From: Hyphomonas sp. CY54-11-8
GTDB lineage: Bacteria > Pseudomonadota > Alphaproteobacteria > Caulobacterales > Hyphomonadaceae
NCBI RefSeq assembly: GCF_000682735.1
Contig: NZ_AWFD01000006.1
Coordinates: 1 to 64,000 of the forward strand
Reading direction: 5' to 3'
DNA: 64,000 nt
Under the pieces are notes generated by a model that was given only the letters and a program-made list of their open reading frames with translations, ran no database searches and had not been told where the DNA came from. Of the stretch, positions 17,881 to 25,715 are shown piece after piece. How positions within the stretch are numbered: the first letter of the stretch is position 1; each line of letters begins with the position of its first letter. The position numbers and the translations under genes are program-made.

Positions 17881-18124
17881 CGTCTCCTCCGGACGGCAGG
17901 GTGCGGCGTTCTTCGCGCAGCATCGCCCGGCAAGGTCCGCCAAGTCTACCCCGGCGGGAAGGATTCCTTGACGGTGCGATGAAGCGGCCGGATTGACCTG
18001 TGGAAGCTGAATTTTTCGGGGATTATCCGGGCTTTGTCATTCTGAGACATGCTCAAAGTTCATGATGACACATGGTGTTGTCGCGGATCGGGCGTGTATG
18101 CCAGAAAGGCAACCACAAGGGTTC

Positions 18125-18167
18125 GCGCGCTTGGTGGAATGGTAGACACAGGGGACTTAAAATCTGT
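18125..18167 (+). pseudogene. Host tRNA-Leu(UAA) 5' half joined to foreign sequence: attL of the ICE
   Basis: Bases 18125-18155 read as the 5' half of a tRNA-Leu: acceptor strand GCGCGCT, D-arm GGTGGAATGGTAGACAC and anticodon 5' stem GGGGA. The loop CTTAAAA (anticodon TAA) follows. The 3' stem should then be TCCCC but is TCTGT, which instead pairs with the ACAGA stem of the second tRNA-Leu at 18315. No variable arm, T-arm or acceptor 3' strand follows. This is what a tyrosine-recombinase crossover within the anticodon loop would leave, with core around 18155-18164. It predicts the missing 3' half at the other end of the element, outside this window. Confidence 0.75.
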
Positions 18168-18183
18168 CGGCAAGTCCTTTTTT
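18153..18183 (+). terminator. Terminator-like hairpin formed across the attL junction
   Basis: GGACTT (18153-18158) can pair with AAGTCC (18172-18177), followed directly by six T. The left arm belongs to the host tRNA half and the right arm to the element, so the hairpin exists only in the integrated state. It could stop the transcript of the broken tRNA gene. The stem is only 6 bp with a 13-base loop, so strength is uncertain. Confidence 0.45.
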
Positions 18184-18314
18184 GGTCATGGGTGCGGTGT
18201 TAAAAAATTGAATGAAAGCAGCGTAATAGGAGAATAAGTCGGCGCCCAAATAGTCCCTGATGATTGACCCTGGGTGTCAAATGGGGGTCAACAGAAATAG
18301 AAGAGCGTGCAAAT

Positions 18315-18635
18315 GCGGACGTGGTGGAATCGGTAGACACAACAGACTTAAGCCATGTCATTGAGTGCCCCGGTGGAAACGCCGGGAGTAGAACTGCTCA
18401 AATTCGGGGAAAGCTAATGGTCGCCTGCGGCCGATGCCAATCCCGAGCCAAGCCGGTCGAACGGCCGGAAGGTGTAGAGACTAGACGGGCAGCATCTAAG
18501 GTCGCTTCGCGACTAGGATGAAGGGATAGTCCAGACCACAAACGGCGCACGACGCGCCGGCGGTGAAAACCGTAGTCGGTAAGAAAATCTGTCGGGGGTA
18601 TCCCCGTGCGGGTTCGAGTCCCGCCGTCCGCACCA
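18315..18635 (+). tRNA. tRNA-Leu(UAA) interrupted by a group I intron
   Basis: Exon 1 (18315-18349) and exon 2 (18584-18635) join to an 87-nt tRNA with encoded CCA. The acceptor GCGGACG pairs with CGTCCGC, the anticodon stem ACAGA with TCTGT, the loop is CTTAAAA (anticodon UAA), a long class II variable arm is present, the T-arm is GCGGGTTCGAGTCCCGC, and the discriminator base is A as leucine tRNAs need. The gene lies about 150 bp inside the left end of the mobile element, next to a broken host tRNA-Leu(UAA), so it may supply the lost function. Confidence in the identity is high. Confidence 0.95.
18350..18583 (+). ncRNA. Group I intron (subgroup IC3-like) in the tRNA-Leu anticodon loop
   Basis: The 234-nt insert sits after U34, the same site as the cyanobacterial tRNA-Leu(UAA) intron. 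The internal guide TTGAG pairs with the exon end CTT, giving the U.G splice-site pair, and the intron ends in G. Core elements match the cyanobacterial intron: CTCAAATTCGGGGAAAGC (P), CCAATCCCGAGCCAAGCC (Q), GGTGTAGAGACTAGACGGGC (R) and GGGATAGTCCAGAC (S). No reading frame for a homing endonuclease fits inside, so it is probably a small self-splicing ribozyme without its own mobility gene. Confidence 0.93.
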
Positions 18636-18686
18636 GCTATTTTCAGTCGCCAGGATAGGTAGAAAGCGATCAGCAGCCACTTGTGA

Positions 18687-19961
18687 CTATGTCGGTGCAT
18701 GCCCGAATAAAAAAGGCGGTTGACTAAGCAATGGCTGAGTTCGGACAAAAACAGAGCAGCTATGCGCAGCACGTGTGATGCCATTGTAGAGCAGTCGAGC
18801 TTTTTGCTCATCACTTCCGGAAACACCGGGTGGCCAGAGTAAAACAACGTGATCGAATTGTCGGTTCTTTGCCTGATGAATTGACATCACAGGAATACCA
18901 TTCATGCGACTGAAACCGTAGGCACGGTGATGCGCAGCCTTCCGTTCGATCAGATCCGTTGCTTCCGATGCCGTCCATTGTGACTTTCCCTGGGTTTGGG
19001 CTGACCGACGGATGGCCGAAATTACTGACGTCATCCAGCAGGGCTCTTCGTCAATTGACGAAAGCAGGTCCAGGAATTCTGTATGTTCAAGGAGTTCCCG
19101 TCCCTCGACAGCTTCCAAGATCTTCGCCTTTTCTTCGCGATGAGAATCTTCGTGAACGAGCCGTAAAGGTCTAATAGTCCCGTACCCCTGAGATTGCATG
19201 CCTTGTGCGGCTCTCGCTATGATTTCATCCGCCCAGGAACGGCCTGACGGCGCATAAATAAGGGCTCGAGTGCCGCGCGATCGAGACAGCGAAGCTACAA
19301 CGGCAAACGGCATGACGTTCTTGAATTTATATTCAATACGAAGCCCCGTCCCGGGTGCGGGGTTTTGCAGAGAGCGAAGCGCGACACCAGCCTCCAGCAA
19401 TCCTCTTTGGCCAGTGCGTCGAACAAACGTCAATTCCTCGATATTGCCAGCCCGAAACCATTCGAGAAATGGAGCTGTGTCGAGCCGCTCATCAAGGCAC
19501 TGAAACTCGTCAGCAGCCACAAAGAGCGTCACATGCGGTGTCAAAGCCTTCAATATTCGCAGGCGCTCAGGTTTCAGTTCCTGAGCTTCATCGACCACAA
19601 TTACGGGAAAGCTCTGCGCGACCCATTTGGCAATCAGTGGCTGTTCCAGAAGTTGTCCGCAAGCGTTGCAAGTTTGGTCAAAGTCTTCTGCCTGCAATTG
19701 TTTGGTGCTTGCCATGGAACGCCATCGTTGAAAAATTGAATGAGCGAAGCTGTCGATGGTCATGCATTGCACTCTGCCACGCAGTTGAGCGGTATCACGA
19801 AAGCGGCTGTCGAGGCGCTTTCGTGATCCATGCATAAAGGTAAGTGCAAGTACGCGTTGGTGTGATCCGAGCGGATGCCGATTGAGATGCTCGCCGGCCT
19901 CTTCTATGAGCCGGTATGTTTTTCCTGTGCCCGCAGGGCCTTCAAACCCCCGGAACGTCAT
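18687..19961 (-). CDS. gajB: GajB-like UvrD/PcrA-type helicase (Gabija defence)
   Basis: A 424-residue superfamily 1 helicase. Visible motifs are the Walker A GPAGTGKTYRL at the N-terminus, motif Ia-like LALTFMH, the Walker B VIVDEAQELKPERL, a motif IV-type FVRRTGQRG, motif V SIHQAKNRQFDHVVLLWPPG and motif VI LYNGITRAAHSC. It is shorter than full UvrD and similar in size to GajB. The ATG at 19961 lies inside the end of the nuclease gene; the open frame continues upstream but only as a shadow of that gene. In Gabija, GajB assembles with the GajA nuclease and is activated by DNA ends or nucleotide depletion during infection. Confidence 0.87.
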   Translation of the reverse strand: MTFRGFEGPAGTGKTYRLIEEAGEHLNRHPLGSHQRVLALTFMHGSRKRLDSRFRDTAQLRGRVQCMTIDSFAHSIFQRWRSMASTKQLQAEDFDQTCNACGQLLEQPLIAKWVAQSFPVIVVDEAQELKPERLRILKALTPHVTLFVAADEFQCLDERLDTAPFLEWFRAGNIEELTFVRRTGQRGLLEAGVALRSLQNPAPGTGLRIEYKFKNVMPFAVVASLSRSRGTRALIYAPSGRSWADEIIARAAQGMQSQGYGTIRPLRLVHEDSHREEKAKILEAVEGRELLEHTEFLDLLSSIDEEPCWMTSVISAIRRSAQTQGKSQWTASEATDLIERKAAHHRAYGFSRMNGIPVMSIHQAKNRQFDHVVLLWPPGVSGSDEQKARLLYNGITRAAHSCSVFVRTQPLLSQPPFLFGHAPT

Positions 19962-21765
19962 CGTTAAATGTCCAGATTGTTGTGTGTCCGTTCGGTCGTG
20001 TCGAGGGAACGGCAATCTCTGGCGCCACGGGTCTTCCCATCGCAATCGATGCCAAGACTGTAAGCACGTGAGTGACGCGCGTGCAGCATCGCGGCTTCTG
20101 GGAAATGGCGTCCGCGATGATCCCATGTAGCACTTCATCACCTTTATTCGCTTGCTGAGATAGGAATGCTGCCAATTCTCCGGCGCTTTGTGGCACGCCA
20201 AAAGGCTGGAGTTCTGGATCCTGCAGGACTGTTTCATCGGCAGCGACAATCCAGCCCACGACGTGTTCCATGGTCCATTCATCAGGCCACGAAATAACTC
20301 TAGTTGGCGGTTCTCGCTTATTTGAAAGCGACGTCGCATAGGTCTTGCCCTGCGTGTCGCCGTCGACAAGGCATGTCAGCATCGGATGGACACTTTGCAG
20401 GTCATCAAAGACGTCAGCAATGCGAGCATCTTTCGTTGGAATAACACCAATCTCGTGCGTGAAACTGGCCGGACCATTATTGGCGGCGGAAATGTCTGCG
20501 ATCCTCCCAAAAAGCCGAAGCCAGGCGGCATCCGTTTTGCCCTCTGGGATAAGCACTGCTGGATTCATGATTGCTGTGACGGTGGCATCTCTATCCGAGA
20601 GGAAGAGTCCCCTTTGAGGACTTGTTGCGTTCAGAGGCATCGGGCCTGGTAATAACGGGCGTGCAGTTAGTTCTCCGCTGTTGTTGACCAGAAGCACAAG
20701 TTGATGCGGGCTTGGAACGGCGGCGACTGTGGGTGAATGGGTTGTGACGATGGTCTGTGAGGCATGCTTTTGCATGAGATGTAGCAGGCGACGCTGCTGA
20801 GGCGGCGGGATGTGAAGCTCAGGTTCTTCAATACACATCAGGAAGTTTTCGTCATTGGCTGTCCGAAGAGCCCCAAAGCGCATCAGTAAGATCAACGTCT
20901 GGAGCGATATCAATCCGCTGCCATGGCGGCGGGATGGTAGAGGGATTTGCTCACCTTCAGCGAAATGAGGAATCACAGATTCGAGAACGCTATCGCTATC
21001 TGTTGCCGTCAAACGAAGCTTGAGTTCTGTCTTTCGGCCAAACAGGCTGAGGATGTCTTTATTTACGGCCTCAACGAGGGCTTTCATCTTTTCATCGTCT
21101 TCGAGCGGGGATGCTGGATTTCGAAGGCGATCGCGTTCTTCCAGGACGGCTTCGGCCGGTTTTCCGCCTACGTAAGTTACCGCGCGCCTGAAGAGTTCGG
21201 AACCGAAGGAGATCATCCGATCCCATGTTCGGCTTGCAGGAACCAGAAAGAAGCCGAGGTCTTTGACGAGGCTGAGCGGGATTTGAGTTACGCTGGCATC
21301 ATCAGCAAACGGGTCTGTTGCGGCCTCATCATCCACGAAGTAGCGTATACTTTCGACGTCCAGGCTCGCATGGTCGAATCGGGCTTCGAATGCGACCTGA
21401 CAAACCAGAAGATCGCCTTCTCCCTGCTGCTGCGCGTATATTTTCGAGTCTGCCGGGTTCAGCCACTTGGGCACGGCGCGGCCATGCCGAAACCAATCAG
21501 GATGGCGCTCAGGATCATTGGGAGAAAATCCTGAGATCGTCGCAACAAGCTTGATCCGGTCCGGTGCCTTTGGATTTGAGCCATGAAAATCATGTTCCGT
21601 CAGGGATCGGACGAGGCGATCACGTCCAAAGAGGAGTGCCAGCGCTTCGATTACTGTCGTTTTGCCGGAATTGTTGGGGCCAATTAAAACCGTGAAGTCA
21701 CCCAGAGTGACTTTGCCTCGGCGTATTCCTCTGAACCCTTCAATTTCGATGGCGTGAATGCGCAT
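19942..21765 (-). CDS. gajA: GajA-like OLD-family ATPase-nuclease (Gabija defence)
   Basis: A 607-residue OLD-family protein. The N-terminal ABC-type ATPase has Walker A IGPNNSGKTT (residues about 28-37), the signature-like GSGLISLQTLILL, Walker B FLMCIEEPELHIPPPQ and the H-loop VTTHSPTVAA. The C-terminal TOPRIM nuclease has its Glu in VLIPEGKTDAAWL and the DxD in CLVDGDTQGK. OLD proteins followed by a UvrD-like gene are the class 2 group, which is the Gabija system. It starts 13 bp after hipA on the same strand and overlaps gajB by 20 bp, so all four genes probably share a transcript. Confidence 0.9.
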   Translation of the reverse strand: MRIHAIEIEGFRGIRRGKVTLGDFTVLIGPNNSGKTTVIEALALLFGRDRLVRSLTEHDFHGSNPKAPDRIKLVATISGFSPNDPERHPDWFRHGRAVPKWLNPADSKIYAQQQGEGDLLVCQVAFEARFDHASLDVESIRYFVDDEAATDPFADDASVTQIPLSLVKDLGFFLVPASRTWDRMISFGSELFRRAVTYVGGKPAEAVLEERDRLRNPASPLEDDEKMKALVEAVNKDILSLFGRKTELKLRLTATDSDSVLESVIPHFAEGEQIPLPSRRHGSGLISLQTLILLMRFGALRTANDENFLMCIEEPELHIPPPQQRRLLHLMQKHASQTIVTTHSPTVAAVPSPHQLVLLVNNSGELTARPLLPGPMPLNATSPQRGLFLSDRDATVTAIMNPAVLIPEGKTDAAWLRLFGRIADISAANNGPASFTHEIGVIPTKDARIADVFDDLQSVHPMLTCLVDGDTQGKTYATSLSNKREPPTRVISWPDEWTMEHVVGWIVAADETVLQDPELQPFGVPQSAGELAAFLSQQANKGDEVLHGIIADAISQKPRCCTRVTHVLTVLASIAMGRPVAPEIAVPSTRPNGHTTIWTFNDDVPGV

Positions 21766-21778
21766 AGCCTACATTCTC

Positions 21779-23089
21779 TCAATTCAACAACTTGGCGGAA
21801 CGCTTGCACAAGGCGTCGCCGATTTGTTCAGCCAGGTGCTGCGGGAAATCCTCCGGCATGATGGCGACGGCCCGTTCGAGGGCGCTTTCAGCCGTCTTGC
21901 TGAGGTCCGCAAAGAGGTCTTTGACCTGATCCTGCGCCATCCCGGCCGCCTTTGAATCCTCCAGGAAGTGGTAGGGCAGAACGCTTTCGACAGGATAATA
22001 TCTGTTGTCTCCTACGGCCATGGCGAGACGGAATTCCTTCCGCCTGAGTTCCTTCGCTTCATAGTTCGGCTGGAGGGACACGATATCGTAGAGCGGCGTC
22101 ATCCTGTAACGCCCGCCGGGTGTCAGAAAGAGGCTGAAATTCTTGGCGTGGCCATCGGTTGCGCCGATAAGCCAGAACACGATCTGGGCCTTTAGAAATG
22201 CGAGCCTGTCTTCTTCAGCATAGTCGCTGCCGGCGAGCAGGCCGAGGCACTCGCGAATGCCTGGTCCACCTTCATTATTGTATTTGCGGGTCGGCGGCAC
22301 CGAGAGCGCCTGACAGAAATCTTCCTGCGGTATACGGAGCAATCGGCCATCGCCGGCTCTTAAGCGGTCAAAACGCTCTACGGCGAGGATGCGAATGCCA
22401 TCGGCATCCACGATCTGGCTCTGCGCGACGTCGAGTCCGAGTTCCCGGCACAGGGTCAGACAAAAATGTTCGTTCTCGACACTGAACGTCATGTCCAGTC
22501 CGTTCGGAAGCTTGCCGAGTTCTGGCTTCAGAATATGGGTCGTGGGCGTTGTGCCTTTTGGAAGGCACCAGCCCTCTTGCCAGAGGAGGGCGGTCTTTTC
22601 CTGGGCGCCCGCGATGGAGATGCGCAGTTCCCGTTCGCCGGTCGGCCTCACACCGAGCGGCGCTGTGGCGAGATTGCGAATGATTTCGGCGATGTCTGCA
22701 TCGCTCAGTTGCAGATACTCCGGCGGGCCGGGCGGTGTGATCTCATCGCCCTCTGATACGAATTGCAGAGCGCCAACGCAGTCGCGGCCGATCTGGTCGA
22801 GGAGGCTGAAAGCATCTGTGCCGTCTGCGCCGACCCTTTCTGCCACCTTACGTCTGATCTGATCATTGTCCGGGAGAAGATTGTCGAAGAAGGCTGAAAC
22901 TTCGGCCCCGGTATAACGCTCTTCCCGCAAAGGAAGCGAAAGCGAGACGGGAATTGCCCGTCCCGTATCTGCAAGCCACTCCTTTGCATAGGCAAAGGAA
23001 ATCGCGCCGTTCGCAGCCCGGTCAAGCATACCGACGAGGCGCCCGTTGAGGGCAACGATGAGTGTTGCGCTACGCCGCGACCGCGCCAT
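21779..23089 (-). CDS. hipA: HipA-family serine/threonine kinase toxin
   Basis: A 436-residue HipA. The N-terminal subdomain includes ISFAYAKEWLADTGRAIPVSLSL and SAFFDNLLPDN. The kinase core has the P-loop-like region SIAGAQEKTALLW, THILKPE (ATP-binding Lys), VERFDR, the catalytic loop GATDGHAKNFSLFL and the metal-binding DIVSL segment. HipA kinases phosphorylate targets such as glutamyl-tRNA synthetase and slow growth. It overlaps hipB by one base (TGATG). The usual order antitoxin-toxin is kept. Its position directly upstream of the Gabija genes is notable. Confidence 0.94.
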   Translation of the reverse strand: MARSRRSATLIVALNGRLVGMLDRAANGAISFAYAKEWLADTGRAIPVSLSLPLREERYTGAEVSAFFDNLLPDNDQIRRKVAERVGADGTDAFSLLDQIGRDCVGALQFVSEGDEITPPGPPEYLQLSDADIAEIIRNLATAPLGVRPTGERELRISIAGAQEKTALLWQEGWCLPKGTTPTTHILKPELGKLPNGLDMTFSVENEHFCLTLCRELGLDVAQSQIVDADGIRILAVERFDRLRAGDGRLLRIPQEDFCQALSVPPTRKYNNEGGPGIRECLGLLAGSDYAEEDRLAFLKAQIVFWLIGATDGHAKNFSLFLTPGGRYRMTPLYDIVSLQPNYEAKELRRKEFRLAMAVGDNRYYPVESVLPYHFLEDSKAAGMAQDQVKDLFADLSKTAESALERAVAIMPEDFPQHLAEQIGDALCKRSAKLLN

Positions 23090-23340
23090 CAGAACAGGTC
23101 CTCGATGTCGCTATGAGAGCCTTTCGTGCGCGGCTGGACAACGATTTCGAGATCCAGTGCCCGCAAGAGGTCCATGACCGTGGCGAGCTTGACGGTTTCC
23201 AGTCCATTCTCGATCTGTGAAACGGTTCCCTGCCTCATGCCGGCCCGGCTGGCGAGATCAGCCTGTGTCAGGGCTTTTGCACGGCGAACGCGCCGCAAGG
23301 CGACGCCGAGCTGTTTTGGTGATCTGACAAGGTCTGACAT
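23089..23340 (-). CDS. hipB: HipB-family XRE antitoxin and autoregulator
   Basis: An 83-residue helix-turn-helix protein: LGVALRRVRRAKALTQADLASRAGMRQGTVSQIENGLETVKLATVMDLL is a full XRE domain. The C-terminal tail SHSDIEDLF resembles the flexible tail of HipB proteins. The ATG at 23340 (MSDLVRSP) is preferred; the frame is open 15 codons further, but that would run into the operator region. HipB would neutralise HipA and repress the operon through the palindromes at 23369-23440. Confidence 0.9.
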   Translation of the reverse strand: MSDLVRSPKQLGVALRRVRRAKALTQADLASRAGMRQGTVSQIENGLETVKLATVMDLLRALDLEIVVQPRTKGSHSDIEDLF

Positions 23341-23368
23341 GGGCCTGTTCCTGTTGGGTCGAAGCTCA

Positions 23369-23440
23369 TATACGCCGTGGCGCATAATTTGTCAATATAC
23401 GCTGTGCCGTATAATTCGATTTTATCGCCTGCGGCGTATA
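23369..23440. promoter_or_regulatory. Triple palindromic operator upstream of hipBA-gajAB
   Basis: Three 18-bp imperfect palindromes lie at 23369-23386 (TATACGCCGTGGCGCATA), 23396-23413 (TATACGCTGTGCCGTATA) and 23423-23440 (TATCGCCTGCGGCGTATA). Their starts are exactly 27 bp apart, so their spacing along the helix is constant (about 2.6 turns). The shared half-site is TATACGCC. The position just before hipB, and the known binding of HipB dimers to several inverted repeats, make these the likely HipB operators. Confidence 0.8.
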
Positions 23441-23878
23441 GGAATGTTATCTGGAAATGCCTGCCTCTGGGGGGGGGGGGCAAGGCGAGGTGCATTTCCC
23501 GGCGCCCGCTACTCTTCAGAAGTGTGCGCTGTTCGCCGCTGGTGAAATTTTGGTTCCTTCACTTTTGCCCAAGGCGATGATCTCAATTTCAACTCCCTGG
23601 CTTCGACGATTCGCGTCTCTCATAGGCTTTCCAAATCAGGCGAGGTGAATACGGGGCGCGCGCGTGCATTCGGCGCGTAGACGGGCGAAGAGCGGTTTCG
23701 TTCCAGCTTTTTTTAGCTGCGAGGCAACATTCTCTGAAGCTGTGTCTGCGCGCGCACGCTTTGTGTCCGGAAAGCCCCATTTCTGGAAGAAGCCTGGTGT
23801 TTGGCTCGCTAATTCCCTTGTCGGTCAAAGGGATTGCATCCTACCCTGAATTTTTGACAGGGAGATGATGGCGATAGA
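23441..23878. other. Intergenic region between the defence operon and the lasso-uptake operon
   Basis: This 438-bp stretch shows no convincing gene. It contains a run of 12 G (23469-23480), which could be a phase-variable tract or a site of sequencing error, and it must hold the promoter for the FecI-like sigma gene. Short open frames here have no recognisable protein pattern, and none looks like a lasso-peptide precursor (no leader/core with the usual Thr before a Gly-start core). Confidence 0.5.
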
Positions 23879-24502
23879 GTGAGACGCGGAAGGATCATCG
23901 GCCGGGGCCGGAAAACGGCGACCCCCGCCAGCCATGCAGGCCAGGCCGACGCCCGCATGGACGATCTTTATCGCAGTCATTTCGACGAGCTCTGCGCCAA
24001 TATCCGCAAGTCATTCGGCTCCGGGCCGCCAGAGCCCGAAGACGCCGTCCAGACAGCCTTTGCGAAGTTCGCCAGCCTCGAAAATCCCGAAGAGGTGAGG
24101 GACCCCCGCGCCTTTCTCTATATCGCGGCGCGCAATGTGGTGCTCGACCATAAGCGGTCGGCCAAGGTGGCCAACGCCTACATCGCCGAACAGATCGCCC
24201 TCGATTTCGAATTGAAGTTGGAAGGAATAACGCCTGAGCGCGTCGTAGACTCAAGACAACGTTTCGAAACGCTCGTGGAGGCGATGCGCAGCCTGCCGCA
24301 AAAACAACAGCTCATTCTCACCATGAGCAGGCTGGAGGGCAAAAGCTATCGTGAAATCCGCGAGGAGACGGGCTGGTCGGCTGGCGACATCAGCCGGAAC
24401 ATGAATGCCGGGATCTCCGCGCTCGTCATCGCCATCAAGCGGGCAGAGCGAATCAGGCGTTCGGCAGACGAACAAACCGGCAATGAGCCGGATCAGACGT
24501 GA
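23879..24502 (+). CDS. FecI-type ECF sigma factor
   Basis: A 207-residue (or about 181-residue) ECF sigma factor. Region 2 is seen in DLYRSHFDELCANIRKSF and PEDAVQTAFAKFAS...RAFLYIAARNVVLDHKRS. Region 4 is MRSLPQKQQLILTMSRLEGKSYREIREETGWSAGDISRNM. The frame opens with GTG at 23879, but an ATG at 23957 (MDDLYRS) starts where the domain begins; neither has a strong ribosome-binding site at ideal distance. It is followed by fecR, a TonB-dependent receptor and an isopeptidase gene, so it should drive this operon when the receptor signals through FecR. Confidence 0.88.
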   Translation: MRRGRIIGRGRKTATPASHAGQADARMDDLYRSHFDELCANIRKSFGSGPPEPEDAVQTAFAKFASLENPEEVRDPRAFLYIAARNVVLDHKRSAKVANAYIAEQIALDFELKLEGITPERVVDSRQRFETLVEAMRSLPQKQQLILTMSRLEGKSYREIREETGWSAGDISRNMNAGISALVIAIKRAERIRRSADEQTGNEPDQT

Positions 24503-25563
24503 CAGACAGGAATATGAGCGAACGGGTCAAATCCGAAGAAGAGCTGGAAGCAGAGGCGGCGGAATGGTTCACCACCATGCACTCCGGCGACGCCGACAGT
24601 GAAACCCGTGAGCGCTTTGAAGCCTGGCTCCATGGCGACCGCGCACACAAGATCGCTTACCGCGAATTCGAGCAGGTCTACCGCGATCTTGATTATGTCT
24701 CCAGCGAAGCGGGCGTCGACGTCGACGAGGCTCTAGGTCGCAGAAAGTCAGTGTGGGCTGCATTGTTCCCCGAATGGCTGCGCAAGCCGGCCTTTGTGGG
24801 CGGCGCCGCTTTGGCGGCCGTTGCAGCGATCGGTCTGGTCGTCGTCTCCAATATTCAAACGCCTGTCAGTACGCCTACCGTAGTCGCCGCGCCTGAATTC
24901 CAGACTCAGGTCGCTGAAATCCGAGAGCTGACGCTTGAAGATGGCACAGTCGTCACGCTGGGCGCCAAATCGCGCATCGAGACGGAGTTCACCGCCACCC
25001 GCCGTCAGGTCACGCTTCTGGATGGCGAGGCCTTCTTCGAAGTCACGAAAGATCCGGATCGCCCGTTTTTCGTCGCTGCCCAGGACACGTTGGTTCGGGT
25101 TGTCGGCACAAAATTCGACGTGAAGCGTAGCGCGGACATCGTCCATGTTTCCGTGCTTGAAGGCGTCGTCGAGGTGATGAAGCCCGGCGATATTGAAGAG
25201 GCTATTGTCTCGGATGACACCAGCGGCATCGACAAGCAGGTATTGACCGCAGGCGATCGTGTCAGCGCCGCGCGCCGCGTGGCATTGCCGCAGGCGAAGC
25301 AAGTCGAGCAGATCGAGCCAGGTGCCTGGCGCAAGGGGCGGCTTGCCTATGAAGATGCAAGCCTTGCGGAAATCGTCTCCGATCTGAACCGCTATTATGA
25401 CCGCCCTATACGGATAGCATCGTCCGATGTCGGCGATATGCGCGCGACCATGGCGTTTCAGACCGCTGAGATCGACCAGGTCTTTGATGTCATGGAAGCC
25501 ATTTATCCCGTCACCATCGACAAGCCTGCATCCGGCGAAATCACCGTCCGCAGAAAGCGCTAG
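24499..25563 (+). CDS. FecR-family anti-sigma/signal-transduction protein
   Basis: A 354-residue protein with the cytoplasmic DUF4880 (FecR N-terminal) domain AEWFTTMHSGDADSETRERFEAWL, one membrane helix (VGGAALAAVAAIGLVVVS, about residues 93-110) and the periplasmic FecR domain with LEDGTVVTLGAKSRIETEF and LLDGEAFFEVTKDPDRPFFV. A C-terminal STN-like segment (LAEIVSDLNRYYDRPI...) follows. It would hold or activate the adjacent sigma factor according to the state of the receptor. The GTG at 24499 overlaps the sigma stop; ATG at 24514 is an alternative start. Confidence 0.9.
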   Translation: MTDRNMSERVKSEEELEAEAAEWFTTMHSGDADSETRERFEAWLHGDRAHKIAYREFEQVYRDLDYVSSEAGVDVDEALGRRKSVWAALFPEWLRKPAFVGGAALAAVAAIGLVVVSNIQTPVSTPTVVAAPEFQTQVAEIRELTLEDGTVVTLGAKSRIETEFTATRRQVTLLDGEAFFEVTKDPDRPFFVAAQDTLVRVVGTKFDVKRSADIVHVSVLEGVVEVMKPGDIEEAIVSDDTSGIDKQVLTAGDRVSAARRVALPQAKQVEQIEPGAWRKGRLAYEDASLAEIVSDLNRYYDRPIRIASSDVGDMRATMAFQTAEIDQVFDVMEAIYPVTIDKPASGEITVRRKR

Positions 25564-25715
25564 CGGCAATTGTTTCGCCATGATGAAGTATTCGTGAAAC
25601 TTTTTTGGAACGGTGATGGAGGGTCCTCGTCGTTGTCATGAGGCCGGAAGTGCGGGGTGTTCGTATCGCTCCTGGCCGCGAGGGATTACGGCAACATCGT
25701 CGGGAGGGCGAACTC

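Noticed and set aside
18231..18314. Second attachment site or small RNA from the inverted repeat TTGACCC/GGGTCAA (18264-18291)
   Set aside because: A single 7-bp repeat with no similarity to the tRNA core; more likely part of the promoter region of the tRNA-Leu gene.
19961..20369. N-terminal extension of the GajB-like helicase frame by 136 codons
   Set aside because: This stretch overlaps the end of the gajA coding region and has no helicase pattern; the ATG at 19961 begins the domain and gives a normal coupled overlap.
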